Source: Spirosoma utsteinense (GTDB lineage: Bacteria > Bacteroidota > Bacteroidia > Cytophagales > Spirosomataceae). From it: 45,912 bases of DNA. The stretch lies in assembly GCF_014282275.1 (NCBI RefSeq), contig NZ_VFIA01000041.1, positions 1 through 45,912 on the forward strand, given 5' to 3'. Each line of letters starts with the position of its first letter. The first letter of the stretch is position 1. The translations under genes were made by a program, and so were the position numbers. Shown in pieces: positions 32,557 to 42,256 of the stretch. The notes beneath the pieces were generated by a model, which was not told where the DNA came from, ran no database searches, and was given only the letters and a program-made list of their open reading frames with translations.

Positions 32557-33522
32557 ATGGCTACACGCACCGAATCCTATCCGTTACAACACTGGATCCC
32601 GTACAAGCTGCGGACCACGAACGGCCAGCCTGACTGCCGCTGGCTATACCTCGGAGACCACCCGATGACGGCTCCCTTTTTTGACGATACGCAGCAGCGG
32701 TGCTTATCGCATCCGTATAATTCGAGCCCGTACGCCAGTGTCAGTTCGCTCGACGGATTAATCGAGATGGCGCAGGCCGTTCCCGCCGTAGCACCTACTG
32801 CATTTATATTTCACGTGTCGCGGTGTGGGTCGACGTTGCTTGGCCAGTTACTGAGTTTGCTGACGAATGCGGTCGTGCTGTCGGAAGTTCCCATTCTCGA
32901 TGCCCTGCTGCGGCTGCCAACCCCGGTTGATTCCGGGTTGCCCTCCCCGGCTGATCAGGCTTTTGTGGCCGCCTTACAGTTGTTGAGCCAACAACGAACG
33001 GGTCGGGAAGCGGCTGTATTCATTAAAACCGATAGCTGGCATCTGCTGCAATACGGGACGCTGCGCCGGTTGTATCCCAAAACACCCTTCATTTTATTGT
33101 ACCGATCGCCTGATGAGGTTCTCCGGTCGCAACGTAACCGGCGGGGCATGCAGGCTATACCGGGTCTGATTCCGCCTGCTTTCTTTGGATTTACAACTGA
33201 CCCCAACGCTCCAGTCGATTTAGATGCGTACATGGCCATGGTACTGGAGCGCTATTTTGAGGTATTGTTAATGATTGCCAAACAGGATTCCAACTGCCTG
33301 CTGATCGACTACCAGGCCGATGGCATGGTGATGATGAATCAACTCATTCGGTTTCTTGACCTGACGCCCGACGCCGACGTGTATGCTGCCATGGCAGAGC
33401 GATGTGGTTACCATGGCAAGTATCCGGGACAACTCTTTGGAAAAGAGCCTGTCGTTTCTGAATGCCCCGAGTACCTACAGCCGGCAATGACGCTGTATCA
33501 TCAACTGAATGCCCTGCTTTAA
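32557..33522 (+). CDS. PAPS-dependent sulfotransferase
   Basis: A 321-residue enzyme. The 5'-phosphosulfate loop is at about residues 85-96 (FIFHVSRCGSTLLGQLL), followed by VVLSEVPILDALL. The 3'-phosphate loop is in FILLYRSPDEVLRSQRNRRG. It would transfer sulfate from PAPS to an unknown acceptor. It is cytoplasmic, with no signal peptide. It follows the hydroxylase with only a 24-base gap, so they are cotranscribed. The PAPS maker cysC is divergent next door. Confidence 0.85.
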   Translation: MATRTESYPLQHWIPYKLRTTNGQPDCRWLYLGDHPMTAPFFDDTQQRCLSHPYNSSPYASVSSLDGLIEMAQAVPAVAPTAFIFHVSRCGSTLLGQLLSLLTNAVVLSEVPILDALLRLPTPVDSGLPSPADQAFVAALQLLSQQRTGREAAVFIKTDSWHLLQYGTLRRLYPKTPFILLYRSPDEVLRSQRNRRGMQAIPGLIPPAFFGFTTDPNAPVDLDAYMAMVLERYFEVLLMIAKQDSNCLLIDYQADGMVMMNQLIRFLDLTPDADVYAAMAERCGYHGKYPGQLFGKEPVVSECPEYLQPAMTLYHQLNALL

Positions 33523-33668
33523 ATCGGCTAAGCGCTTGTTAGTCTATTGGGTTTAGTCCATTAACTAGTTAATTGTAATAGTTTTTGTTTAATATAAACT
33601 AAACAGCTTACTTAATTATTTAACAATTTAAACTAATGAACAAAATATAAACTTCCCTGACCGCCCAC

Positions 33669-34091
33669 ATGGACTATTGTACTGTCTACCTCAGTTCATC
33701 AACTGGGTTGCTAGCTGAAGCCGAGTTGGCACAGATATTGGAAAAAAGTCAGAAAAAAAATCAGGCTTCGGGTATTACCGGTATTCTTCTCTATTTCAAC
33801 GGGAACATTATCCAGGTGCTGGAAGGGGACGAAACAAAGGTGAGAGCCTTATATGAAGTTATCAGTCGCGACCCCAGGCATTCGCATGTAATCAACCTGT
33901 ATTCGCAACCGATCGAGCAACGGTCGTTCTCCGACTGGTCGATGGGGTACAAGACGTTATCGGCCACGGAGTTAAAGGGTGTACAGGGCATGATTCCATC
34001 AACGGCGGAGGGGCTATCGTTAAGGGCCAATTCGGATAATATCGTGGTGGCCCTCGTCAAAATCTTTTACCAGAATAATTACCGAAACTAA
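33669..34091 (+). CDS. BLUF-domain blue-light photoreceptor
   Basis: A 140-residue single-domain flavoprotein. All residues of the BLUF photocycle are seen: Tyr7 (VYLSSS), Asn31 (KKNQASGITGILLY), Gln49 (NIIQVLEG), and Trp90 with Met92 (FSDWSMGYK). FAD absorbs blue light and rewires the Gln-Tyr hydrogen bonds. There is no output domain, so it must signal through a partner protein. It lies 146 bases before the trehalose synthesis gene on the same strand; a link is possible but unproven. The upstream 145 bases are very AT-rich. Confidence 0.94.
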   Translation: MDYCTVYLSSSTGLLAEAELAQILEKSQKKNQASGITGILLYFNGNIIQVLEGDETKVRALYEVISRDPRHSHVINLYSQPIEQRSFSDWSMGYKTLSATELKGVQGMIPSTAEGLSLRANSDNIVVALVKIFYQNNYRN

Positions 34092-34237
34092 TACCTGTTC
34101 CGGCGCGCTGACAAGACCATTGGCTTATTTCGGCAGCTTACTTACGAAGCAGAAACCCAATACCGTAGTTCTCCTGACGAACGACTTACTGAACCAGCCT
34201 TAGGTTTGTGCTTCAGTACAGGTATCCTCGTTTCGTT

Positions 34238-36469
34238 ATGAAAAACAATCGACTGATCATTATTTCTTACCGGCTTCCCTTCTCGATCAAAACCGATCAG
34301 AAAACGGCAACGGTACAATCCTCATCCGGGGGGCTGGTTACGGCTGTCAAGTCGCTGGACCTGAGTCAGTCAGCCCACAAGCCAATCTGGATCGGGTGTG
34401 CCGACTTTACGCAGCGGCAGTGGGAAAAACACCGGCATTTAGTCGATGATGATTTTGAGTACGTGCCTGTGTTCCTCGACAAGGCAACCCAGAAGGGCTT
34501 TTACAACGGCTTTTCCAACTCGGTTCTCTGGCCGCTTTTTCATTACTTTCCTTCTTACGTGGATTACCACGATGAACATCTTAGGGCTTATCAGGCAGCT
34601 AACCAGCAGGTCTGTGAAACTGTAGTCGAACATCTTCAGCCAAATGACGAGGTATGGGTACATGATTACCACTTTCTGGGACTGCCTCAGCTAATTCGGG
34701 AGCGGGTACCCACGGCCTCTATTGGCTTCTTTCTGCATATCCCGTTTCCTTCCAACGAGATGCTCCGGCTACTTCCGAAACGGTGCCGGGATTATCTGCT
34801 GACGGGTTTGCTGGGTGCCAATCTGATTGGTTTTCACACCAACGATTATCTCATCCATTTCCTTGAGTCGGTACAGCTAAACCTGGGTTTACCGCACCAG
34901 ATGGCAAAAATCCTGTACCAGGATCATTGCGTACAGGGTCAGGCATTCCCGATCGGTATCAATTACGGGCTCTATCACGATGCCTATGATGAGCCCGACG
35001 TTGTGGCCGAGCGTGCCGAACTACACCAGGCTTATCCCGGAAAAATCATTTTTTCGGTCGATCGGCTCGATTACACCAAGGGGGTGATGCAGCGGTTGGA
35101 TGCGCTCGAAGCGTTCCTGCAGACACATTCCGAGTGGATCGGCAAATTGGTGTTCATTCTGGTGGTAATTCCCTCCCGTGATGAGATTCAGACCTATTGG
35201 GAGCGCAAACAGATGATTGAGCAGGCTGTAGGGCGGATCAATGGTAAGTTCGCCACCCTGACCTGGATGCCCATCGTCTATCGGTATGCTTCGCTGTCTT
35301 TTCCGCAGTTGATGGGGCTGTATACCGCCTGCGATGTGGCGCTCATCACCCCCCTTCGGGATGGTATGAACCTGGTCGCCAAGGAGTTTATAGCCTCCCG
35401 TCAGGATCAGCAGGGCGTTCTGGTCTTGAGTGAGTTAACGGGTGCCGCCAATGAGCTGGGCCAAGCCCTGATGGTCAATCCACTCGATGAATATGAAGTG
35501 GCTGAGCGGCTGGCTGAAGCATTGGCCATGCCACCGGAAGAGCAGGAACGCCGGATTGCGATTATGCAAAAACGAATTTCGACCTATAGTGTACAGGAAT
35601 GGGCGGCCGACTTCTTCAACGTGTTACAGACGGCCAGTCGGGGAAGCCACCAAAAAAGTCAGGTGGTAGCTTTGAAGGGCAGTAGTAAGCACAACCTGCT
35701 GGTGGCTTACGAGCAGGCTCAGTCGCGCCTGCTCTTGCTGGACTATGACGGTACTATGGCTGAATTTACTGCCCGTCCCGATCAAACGACACCGTCGGTT
35801 GAGGTGATAAGTCTCATTCGGGAACTGGCGGCCTCACCCCAGAACAACGTTGTCATCATCAGTGAACGGTCTCACGAAACGCTCGAAAGCCTGCTGGAAG
35901 GCTTACCAATCGATATCGTGGCTGAGCACGGTACTTACCTCCGTCAGGAAGGCATCTGGCGGAGTTCGATACTGGATGATAGCCATTGGAAGGAAACCGT
36001 ACGGCCGCTGCTGGAAGGGTTCGTGAGCCGCTGTGATGGCTCTTTCATCGACGAAAAAAGCCATTCGATTGCGTGGCATTACCGGGAGGTGAGTGAGACA
36101 ATTGGCTTTGAGCGGTCGCGGGAGCTTGTTCTTACCCTCAACGCATTACTGCCTTATCAACTACGCGCTATTGATGGCAATAAAGTAGTCGAAGTTAAAA
36201 TTGCCGATACTGACAAGGGACGTATGGCCAGACAGTTAGCTATGGCCTATCCGTATGATTTCGTACTGGCTGTTGGCGATGATAGTACGGATGAGGACAT
36301 GTTCAGGGACCTTACGGGAGATGGCCATTATACGGTTAAGGTGGGTCGAGGGGCCACAACAGCCGGTTACCGACTTGATTCAGTCAAAGAGGTTTTGTCT
36401 TTACTGACGGCCTTTGTCAAGGCTACTCCCTATACGCCTGATAAGCATACCGGGTCAATGGTATCCTAA
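34238..36469 (+). CDS. Bifunctional trehalose-6-phosphate synthase/phosphatase
   Basis: A 743-residue fusion. I choose the ATG at 34238 over the GTG at 34208 because the synthase starts at once (NNRLIIISYRLPF). Residues 1-470 are the OtsA glycosyltransferase (GT20): VWVHDYHFLGLPQLIRE, FFLHIPFPSNEMLRLLP, and SVDRLDYTKGVMQR, joining UDP- or GDP-glucose to glucose-6-phosphate. Residues about 490-740 are the OtsB HAD phosphatase (DYDGT, Asp502 and Asp504; later VGDDSTDEDMF). The single protein makes free trehalose for osmotic or desiccation protection. Both active sites appear complete. Confidence 0.94.
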   Translation: MKNNRLIIISYRLPFSIKTDQKTATVQSSSGGLVTAVKSLDLSQSAHKPIWIGCADFTQRQWEKHRHLVDDDFEYVPVFLDKATQKGFYNGFSNSVLWPLFHYFPSYVDYHDEHLRAYQAANQQVCETVVEHLQPNDEVWVHDYHFLGLPQLIRERVPTASIGFFLHIPFPSNEMLRLLPKRCRDYLLTGLLGANLIGFHTNDYLIHFLESVQLNLGLPHQMAKILYQDHCVQGQAFPIGINYGLYHDAYDEPDVVAERAELHQAYPGKIIFSVDRLDYTKGVMQRLDALEAFLQTHSEWIGKLVFILVVIPSRDEIQTYWERKQMIEQAVGRINGKFATLTWMPIVYRYASLSFPQLMGLYTACDVALITPLRDGMNLVAKEFIASRQDQQGVLVLSELTGAANELGQALMVNPLDEYEVAERLAEALAMPPEEQERRIAIMQKRISTYSVQEWAADFFNVLQTASRGSHQKSQVVALKGSSKHNLLVAYEQAQSRLLLLDYDGTMAEFTARPDQTTPSVEVISLIRELAASPQNNVVIISERSHETLESLLEGLPIDIVAEHGTYLRQEGIWRSSILDDSHWKETVRPLLEGFVSRCDGSFIDEKSHSIAWHYREVSETIGFERSRELVLTLNALLPYQLRAIDGNKVVEVKIADTDKGRMARQLAMAYPYDFVLAVGDDSTDEDMFRDLTGDGHYTVKVGRGATTAGYRLDSVKEVLSLLTAFVKATPYTPDKHTGSMVS

Positions 36470-36588
36470 ATGTTCCGATGCCTCGCTATAGAGACAAAAG
36501 GCGGGTGTATATTGACTTTTAATGTGTTTACCAACGATGCACCATTACTTGCTTGCTGCCTGGGTATTTAACAACAAGACAACCACGT

Positions 36589-37575
36589 ATGAGTAAACGA
36601 AATATAGTCGTTATTGGTGCTTCGGCTGGTGGGGTGTATGCGCTGAAAGAGTTTGTGGACTTATTACCAGCTGATTTTTCGGGATCAATCTTTGTGGTAC
36701 AGCATATGGCAGCAGATGCGCTTAGTTCTCTGCCCGAAATCCTTAACTTTAGAGGTAAGTTAAAGGCATGTCATCCAGTCGATGGAGACCCCATTCGATC
36801 TGGCAGAATTTTTGTAGCGCCACCAGATCATCATCTGTTGATAGAAAAAGGTCGGATACTTGTAAAAAAAGGGCCAAAAGAGAACCGGTTTCGCCCATCG
36901 ATCGATGCACTATTTCGGTCGGCGGCTTATAATTACGGTCCCCGTGTTATTGGTATAGTGTTAACAGGATTACTCAATGATGGAACGTCGGGCATGTGGA
37001 CGGTTAAGCGACTGGGGGGGGTTAGTATTATCCAGCAACCTCAGGAAGCGCTGTACCCCAGTATGCCGGAAAGTGTACGAGAGAACGTCGAGGTCGATTA
37101 TGCTGTGCCCATCGCCGATTTAGCCCCGTTGCTTGTCGAATTAGTAGCCCAGGAAGTCGACCCCCGTCCCAGTCTTTCATCCGTCGAGGATCAATCGATA
37201 GCAACCGAAATCAAAATAGCCGAGGAAGAAATGGACCAAGCTATGAAATTTTTCAAAGAGGGTCAGTTGACAGCGCTAACCTGCCCTGAATGCCATGGGT
37301 CGTTGGTTAGTATCCAAGAAGGAGGATTAGTTCGCTACCGGTGCCATACGGGTCATGCCTTCACCGCCGGGTCATTGCTGTCGGGGGTGAATCATACCAT
37401 CGAGGAGTCATTGTGGAACGCGATCCGGGCACTGGAGGAGTTGATTATGATACTAAACAAATTAGGGCAGGTCCAGCAAGACAAAGGTGATTTAGCGAGT
37501 GCTCAGTCTTATTTCGATAGAGCTGCCAAGGTTCAGGAACGCGTCGATAAAATCCGGCCACTGGTATTTGAATAA
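36589..37575 (+). CDS. CheB-type protein-glutamate methylesterase with zinc-binding tail
   Basis: A 328-residue protein from the ATG at 36589. The methylesterase triad is visible: Ser12 (GASAGG), His39 (VVQHM) and Asp131 (LLNDGTSG). There is no N-terminal receiver domain. After residue 200 a helical region leads to a putative zinc site, Cys232-Pro-Glu-Cys235 and Cys252-His-Thr-Gly-His256, then helices with EESLWNAIRALEEL. No chemoreceptor, CheR or CheA gene is nearby, so this is one of the orphan CheB-like proteins of uncertain target. Confidence 0.85.
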   Translation: MSKRNIVVIGASAGGVYALKEFVDLLPADFSGSIFVVQHMAADALSSLPEILNFRGKLKACHPVDGDPIRSGRIFVAPPDHHLLIEKGRILVKKGPKENRFRPSIDALFRSAAYNYGPRVIGIVLTGLLNDGTSGMWTVKRLGGVSIIQQPQEALYPSMPESVRENVEVDYAVPIADLAPLLVELVAQEVDPRPSLSSVEDQSIATEIKIAEEEMDQAMKFFKEGQLTALTCPECHGSLVSIQEGGLVRYRCHTGHAFTAGSLLSGVNHTIEESLWNAIRALEELIMILNKLGQVQQDKGDLASAQSYFDRAAKVQERVDKIRPLVFE

Positions 37576-37800
37576 AGGAGGCTCTGTTTATTCCGCGTCA
37601 TTCCTGCGCTTTTTTGCCCTCGCGTCCGGCTCATCGGGATTAACCGTAGCCCCTTCCTGACACAACCGCTTGCCGACGGCACCCTGTTCTGATTATTTAC
37701 CAGAAACAGTGGTCATCTTTCCTTATTTTCGGGACCTGGTTGCCTGGACAACCGTCTGGACAGGAGCCGTCTGTGCCTTACCCGAGATGAACTCATTTGT

Positions 37801-38607
37801 ATGGTTAAAACTGGTTTGATCGCTGTCTTTCTTATGGCTATCGCTTCCCTGGCGGTACTCGCCCAATCGGGTTTACCCCAAGGTATCTCACCAGCTAACT
37901 TCCACCTGTATGTTCTGGCCGGGCAATCGAATATGGCAGGCCGGGGTACGGTTGATGCCGAGGATAAAACTCCGCATCCGCGCGTCTGGATGCTGAATCG
38001 TGCCAACCAGTGGGTGCCCGCCGTCGAGCCCATGCACTTCGACAAACCAACGGTGGTAGGCGTTGGGCCGGGGCTGGCATTTGGGAAGCTGGTGGCAGAA
38101 ATGGATACAAACGCTTTTATTGGGTTGATACCAACAGCGGTAGGCGGGTCGGCCATGGATAGCTGGCAGCCCGGCGGCTACCACGAGCAAACCAAAAATT
38201 ACCCCTATGACGAAGCGATCAAACGGGTTCAACTGGCGCAGCAGGCCGGTACGCTGCATGGTATCCTCTGGCATCAGGGCGAAAGCGACAGCCACCCTGA
38301 GCTGGTAAGTGGCTATGAACAAAAGCTCACCCAGCTGATTGGCCGATTTCGGCTGGTTTTCAACGCACCGACCCTGCCGGTTGTCGTGGGCACGCTGGGC
38401 GATTTTTACGTAGCCAAAACACCGTCGGCGGCTCAGATCAATGAACTGCTCCGGGGACTGCCCACCCGGGTAGCCAGAACTGCCTGCGTCGATGCGTCGG
38501 GCTTGACGGATGGCGGTGACGATACCCATTTCGATGCAGCATCGGCCCGTGAGCTTGGCCGCCGGTATGCCAGCGCAATGAAAGCGCTGACCCGGCAGAA
38601 GCCCTGA
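37801..38607 (+). CDS. Secreted SGNH carbohydrate acetylesterase (CE6/SASA-like)
   Basis: A 268-residue esterase. It has a signal peptide (about residues 1-21, ending AVLAQ), the catalytic Ser43 in VLAGQSNMAGRG, IPTAVGGSAMDSW with the oxyanion Gly, WHQGESDS, and the Asp/His pair in DDTHFDAAS. It would remove acetyl groups from xylan, pectin or sialic-acid-like sugars. The 89-base gap to the next gene (DUF5009) on the same strand allows cotranscription, and that gene encodes an acyltransferase-like membrane protein. Confidence 0.88.
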   Translation: MVKTGLIAVFLMAIASLAVLAQSGLPQGISPANFHLYVLAGQSNMAGRGTVDAEDKTPHPRVWMLNRANQWVPAVEPMHFDKPTVVGVGPGLAFGKLVAEMDTNAFIGLIPTAVGGSAMDSWQPGGYHEQTKNYPYDEAIKRVQLAQQAGTLHGILWHQGESDSHPELVSGYEQKLTQLIGRFRLVFNAPTLPVVVGTLGDFYVAKTPSAAQINELLRGLPTRVARTACVDASGLTDGGDDTHFDAASARELGRRYASAMKALTRQKP

Positions 38608-38696
38608 AGCCAGAAAAAAAGGAGGACCGAAAAGCGCAATCCCGGGCGCTGCCTGTTTAAGGCGTAGAAACTTTTCCTCGCAGAGCCCAGCCCAAT

Positions 38697-39917
38697 ATGC
38701 ATCAGGCAGAAACAGTATCCAACTCACCCACCTCCCTGGTTAAAATCTCTGACCGGGTCATGTCGATCGATTTACTGCGGGCCATTACGATGGTGCTGAT
38801 GATTTTTGTGAACGATCTGTGGTCGCTGACCGATATACCCGCCTGGCTGGAGCATGTACCCCAAGGCGCTGATGGCATTGGACTGGCCGATACCATTTTT
38901 CCGGCCTTTCTGTTCATCGTCGGCATGTCGTTACCCTATGCCATTGAGGCCCGGCGCAAAAAAGGAGCTACCGTTACCGCGCTTGTTGGTCATGTCGTCG
39001 GCCGGTCTATTGCCTTACTGGTAATGGGCGTTTTTCTGGTAAACGGTGAATCGATCAACGAAGCCGCTTCGGGTATACAGCGGGCGGGCTGGAATACGCT
39101 GTCGTGTCTGTCATTTATTCTCATCTGGGGTGTTTATCCAAAATCACCTTCCTCCGGGCTTGTAGGGGCCAGCAAGGGAATCGGAATCATTTGTTTGCTG
39201 ATACTGGCCTTCCTGTACCGGGGCGGGGACGTAACCCTGACCCGGTTTGGTACGCATTGGTGGGGTATACTGGGGCTTATTGGCTGGTCCTATCTAGCAG
39301 CGGCTTTGGTTACGGTTTTCGCCCGTGGTCGATCGAGCCTGCTGTTTCTGGCCTGGATTGGCTTTGCTATACTCAGTATGGCTGATCAGGCAGGGTTAGT
39401 ACCTGTTGCCGTCGATTTTATTCCCGCTGCCATCCGTGGTGGTACGCTGGTGGGCCTTGCTATGGGTGGCGTAGTCGTCGCAACCCTTTTTCAAGGGTAT
39501 CGCCAGCGGGGAGATACTACGTGGATGACAGGTGTCTTTCTACTTTTGTCGGTTCTTTTAATCGGTTTATCCGTAGGTACCCGGCCGTTCTGGGGGCTCA
39601 GTAAGTTAGGCGCTACCCCCGCCTGGTTATTCCTGTGTAGTGCTTTTACCCTGCTCGCCTTCACAGCCTTGTACTGGCTGGCCGATATCGGTAAAAAAGC
39701 AACCTGGTTTTCAGCCATAAAACCGGCCGGGACAGATACGTTACTGTGTTATCTGCTACCCTATTTTGCCTATGCCCTGATGACACTCCTGCCTTTTCAC
39801 TTGCCCAAGGCGCTGCTAACAGGCGGTGTTGGCCTGCTCAAATCCTTACTGTTTGCGCTTTTTTGCGCCTGGACTACGGGCTTGCTGAACAGGGCGGGTA
39901 TCCGATTGAAGCTCTGA
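38697..39917 (+). CDS. DUF5009/HGSNAT-like membrane acyltransferase family protein
   Basis: A 406-residue membrane protein with about ten helices. The N-terminal motif RVMSIDLLRAITMVLMIFVN followed by DTIFPAFLFIVGMSLPYAIE is that of the DUF5009/heparan-alpha-glucosaminide acetyltransferase relatives, which move acetyl groups across a membrane onto sugars. The catalytic His of the human enzyme has no obvious match that I can place, so activity is an inference. An alternative start is Met23 (38763) at RVMSIDLL. It is paired with a deacetylase-type esterase upstream. Confidence 0.75.
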   Translation: MHQAETVSNSPTSLVKISDRVMSIDLLRAITMVLMIFVNDLWSLTDIPAWLEHVPQGADGIGLADTIFPAFLFIVGMSLPYAIEARRKKGATVTALVGHVVGRSIALLVMGVFLVNGESINEAASGIQRAGWNTLSCLSFILIWGVYPKSPSSGLVGASKGIGIICLLILAFLYRGGDVTLTRFGTHWWGILGLIGWSYLAAALVTVFARGRSSLLFLAWIGFAILSMADQAGLVPVAVDFIPAAIRGGTLVGLAMGGVVVATLFQGYRQRGDTTWMTGVFLLLSVLLIGLSVGTRPFWGLSKLGATPAWLFLCSAFTLLAFTALYWLADIGKKATWFSAIKPAGTDTLLCYLLPYFAYALMTLLPFHLPKALLTGGVGLLKSLLFALFCAWTTGLLNRAGIRLKL

Positions 39918-40069
39918 ACAGGTAAGCCACCCACCAGAGCGATATTTATCTGCCTGAAAGACAGGTATGTCTGAACAACTGAGCCGGACTAACCGATCTC
40001 AAATCTCATTGTAGAATTTAATTTACTTATCTGATCGAGACTGTTTTCAAAAAAAACGGTCTGACTCGA

Positions 40070-40098
40070 TTGTGTACTAAAAATTACTATTAACTTTG
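40070..40098 (+). promoter_or_regulatory. Bacteroidota-type promoter of the 40133 gene
   Basis: TTG at 40070-40072 (-33) and TAACTTTG at 40091-40098 (exact TAnnTTTG -7) are 18 bases apart. The ATG is 34 bases further on. This is the best promoter match in the window. Confidence 0.65.
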
Positions 40099-40132
40099 AA
40101 ACACAAAGTACTTTCAAATCTTATCTTGATCT

Positions 40133-41377
40133 ATGCGTGAGGAAATCCTGTTAAACATCGACAGTCCCCAACAACTGGAAAAGTTGTACTGGACCAACAA
40201 GCCATCTTTTAAAGTGGCCTTCAATGCGCTCTATCCACAATTGGAGAACAACCCGCTCGCCGAGGGTTGGTATCAACGACTGAACTACCGGTATGAAGAA
40301 CCATTCTGGGGAAATGCGCAGGAACGGGTCGTTGTACTGGTTGCGTCGCTGCTGGCAGCGCTGGTAGCTCAGTTGCCAGCTATGTTATCGCTGGACAAGG
40401 AGTTCTTTTACCTGCGTAATGCGGGATTTATCGTCTTTCCACTTTTGATCGCCTATTTCGGCTGGAAGAATAAAATTTCTGCCAAAACAGGCGTCTGGCT
40501 GGCTGTACTTATTCTGTTAGCCACCGCGTTTATCAATTTGCTTCCTCAACGTTCCTCCAGCAATACCTTACTCCTGTCCTGTATTCATTTGCCGTTGTGG
40601 TTATGGTCGCTGCTGGGCTTCACGTTTGATGGAGGTAAGTGGAGGGGGGGTGTAAACTGGCTGGGCTTTCTGCGGTATAATGGTGAGCTGGCGGTGGTGA
40701 TTGCGCTCCTCCTGCTGTCCGGGGGGCTCATGACGGGCCTTACCCTTGGGCTGTTCGAGTTGAGCGGCTGGCACATTGAAACGTTCTACTTTAATTACGT
40801 TGTGGTATGCGGGCTGGCTGCTGTACCCATCGTGGCTACTTTTCTTACCCAGGTACAGCCCGCCCTGGTCAATAAGGTGTCTCCGGTAATTGCGAACCTG
40901 TTCAGCCCGGTGGCGCTGGTCATGCTGATAGTCTATCTGGCGGCTACCGTTTTTTCCGGGAAAGACCCATACCATGATCGGGAGTTCCTGTTGCTGTACA
41001 ATGCGTTGCTGATCGGTGTGATGGCCCTTATTTTCTTTTCTGTATCCGGGACAACACCCGTAAACAGGAATTCTACCCAAATCCTGATTCTGTTTCTACT
41101 CTCACTGGTGACCATAGTGGTGAACGGAATTGCCTTGTCAGCCGTCCTGTTCCGGATTGCGGAGTGGGGAATTACGCCTAACCGGGCAGCGGTATTAGGC
41201 GCGAACGTGCTGATGCTTAGTCATCTACTTTATGTAGGGGTGAGACTTTTTGGCGCTATTACCCGAAAGACCGATCTCTCCCTGGTGGGAACGTCTATGG
41301 CGTTTTTTCTGCCGGTATATAGTGGGTGGAGCGCTTTGGTAACCTTTGTGTTTCCGTTACTATTCGGGTTTAAGTAA
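40133..41377 (+). CDS. DUF4153 family multi-helix membrane protein
   Basis: A 414-residue protein. A soluble N-terminal 65 residues (NPLAEGWYQRLNYRYEEPFW) precede about ten membrane helices, including IHLPLWLWSLLGFTF and GELAVVIALLLLSGGLMTGL. Family DUF4153 has no known function. It stands alone, with its own promoter, 190 bases before a TetR regulator on the same strand that could control it. Confidence 0.7.
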   Translation: MREEILLNIDSPQQLEKLYWTNKPSFKVAFNALYPQLENNPLAEGWYQRLNYRYEEPFWGNAQERVVVLVASLLAALVAQLPAMLSLDKEFFYLRNAGFIVFPLLIAYFGWKNKISAKTGVWLAVLILLATAFINLLPQRSSSNTLLLSCIHLPLWLWSLLGFTFDGGKWRGGVNWLGFLRYNGELAVVIALLLLSGGLMTGLTLGLFELSGWHIETFYFNYVVVCGLAAVPIVATFLTQVQPALVNKVSPVIANLFSPVALVMLIVYLAATVFSGKDPYHDREFLLLYNALLIGVMALIFFSVSGTTPVNRNSTQILILFLLSLVTIVVNGIALSAVLFRIAEWGITPNRAAVLGANVLMLSHLLYVGVRLFGAITRKTDLSLVGTSMAFFLPVYSGWSALVTFVFPLLFGFK

Positions 41378-41567
41378 ATTCTACTATCCTGACAGACACT
41401 GGTCTAATCCGTGTTCAGCGGGCAGTTAACGGGCAAACCTTTTAATCTTGATTAAACACTATCTAGCTACTAATCAGCCGTTCGTACACTATTCATTAAA
41501 AGATGAGAGTATTTAGTGACTAATTAGGTAATTAATCGTCTAACTTAATATCTACTCAACGATTAAT

Positions 41568-42245
41568 ATGCCAAGTACACAGAAACATACTCGTAATCGA
41601 ACAGCTACTACGCAGCGAATCGTCGATGCCCTTGAAGAATTGCTAGCCGAGGGCGGTATCGACGGCGTTAGCATCTCGTTATTGGCCCAAAAGGCCGATA
41701 TTAGTAAAGTTCTTATTTACCGCTACTTTGGCGGTCTGGATGGTTTGTTCGATTACTACCTTCGCCTGGGTCGGATCGTACCCCAGTATTCGGTGGCTTT
41801 GCTTGAGCAGATGCGGCCTATAACGCCAACTGATTTAGCCCCAATCTGGTCTGGACAAGCCTTACAGTTATTTCGGCGCGTGCGTGCCTCCCGGTCGGCA
41901 CGGGAACTGCTGATGGCCACGGTAAAAGAACATAATCCCCTCGCTGATGTGGTTAGTCAGGCACAGGATGCCGAACTAACCCGGATGGTCGGTCAACTTG
42001 CCTTTGTAGAGGGTGCCGATTATCAGGCTACATCCGCCGTGTTACTCGGAGCGCTGTCACACCTGACTATTCAAGCCCAACAGAACCGACCCATGATTGG
42101 CATCGATCTGCGCACCGAAGCTGGCTGGCAGCGTATCGAAGCCGCCGTTAGCCTTATCTATAAGGCATTGGGGCGTCTGGCCACAGATTCAACTACTACT
42201 CAGATAGCGACCAGACCTCAGGGTTTCGAAACAACAAGTTGGTAA
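41568..42245 (+). CDS. TetR/AcrR-family transcriptional regulator
   Basis: A 225-residue regulator. Residues about 10-60 form the TetR helix-turn-helix (TTQRIVDALEELLAEGG, SISLLAQKADISKVLIYRYF). The all-helical ligand domain is divergent. Target and inducer are unknown; the upstream DUF4153 gene or its own promoter are candidates. It ends 11 bases before the convergent response-regulator gene. Confidence 0.9.
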   Translation: MPSTQKHTRNRTATTQRIVDALEELLAEGGIDGVSISLLAQKADISKVLIYRYFGGLDGLFDYYLRLGRIVPQYSVALLEQMRPITPTDLAPIWSGQALQLFRRVRASRSARELLMATVKEHNPLADVVSQAQDAELTRMVGQLAFVEGADYQATSAVLLGALSHLTIQAQQNRPMIGIDLRTEAGWQRIEAAVSLIYKALGRLATDSTTTQIATRPQGFETTSW

Positions 42246-42256
42246 GCAGCTGCTTA

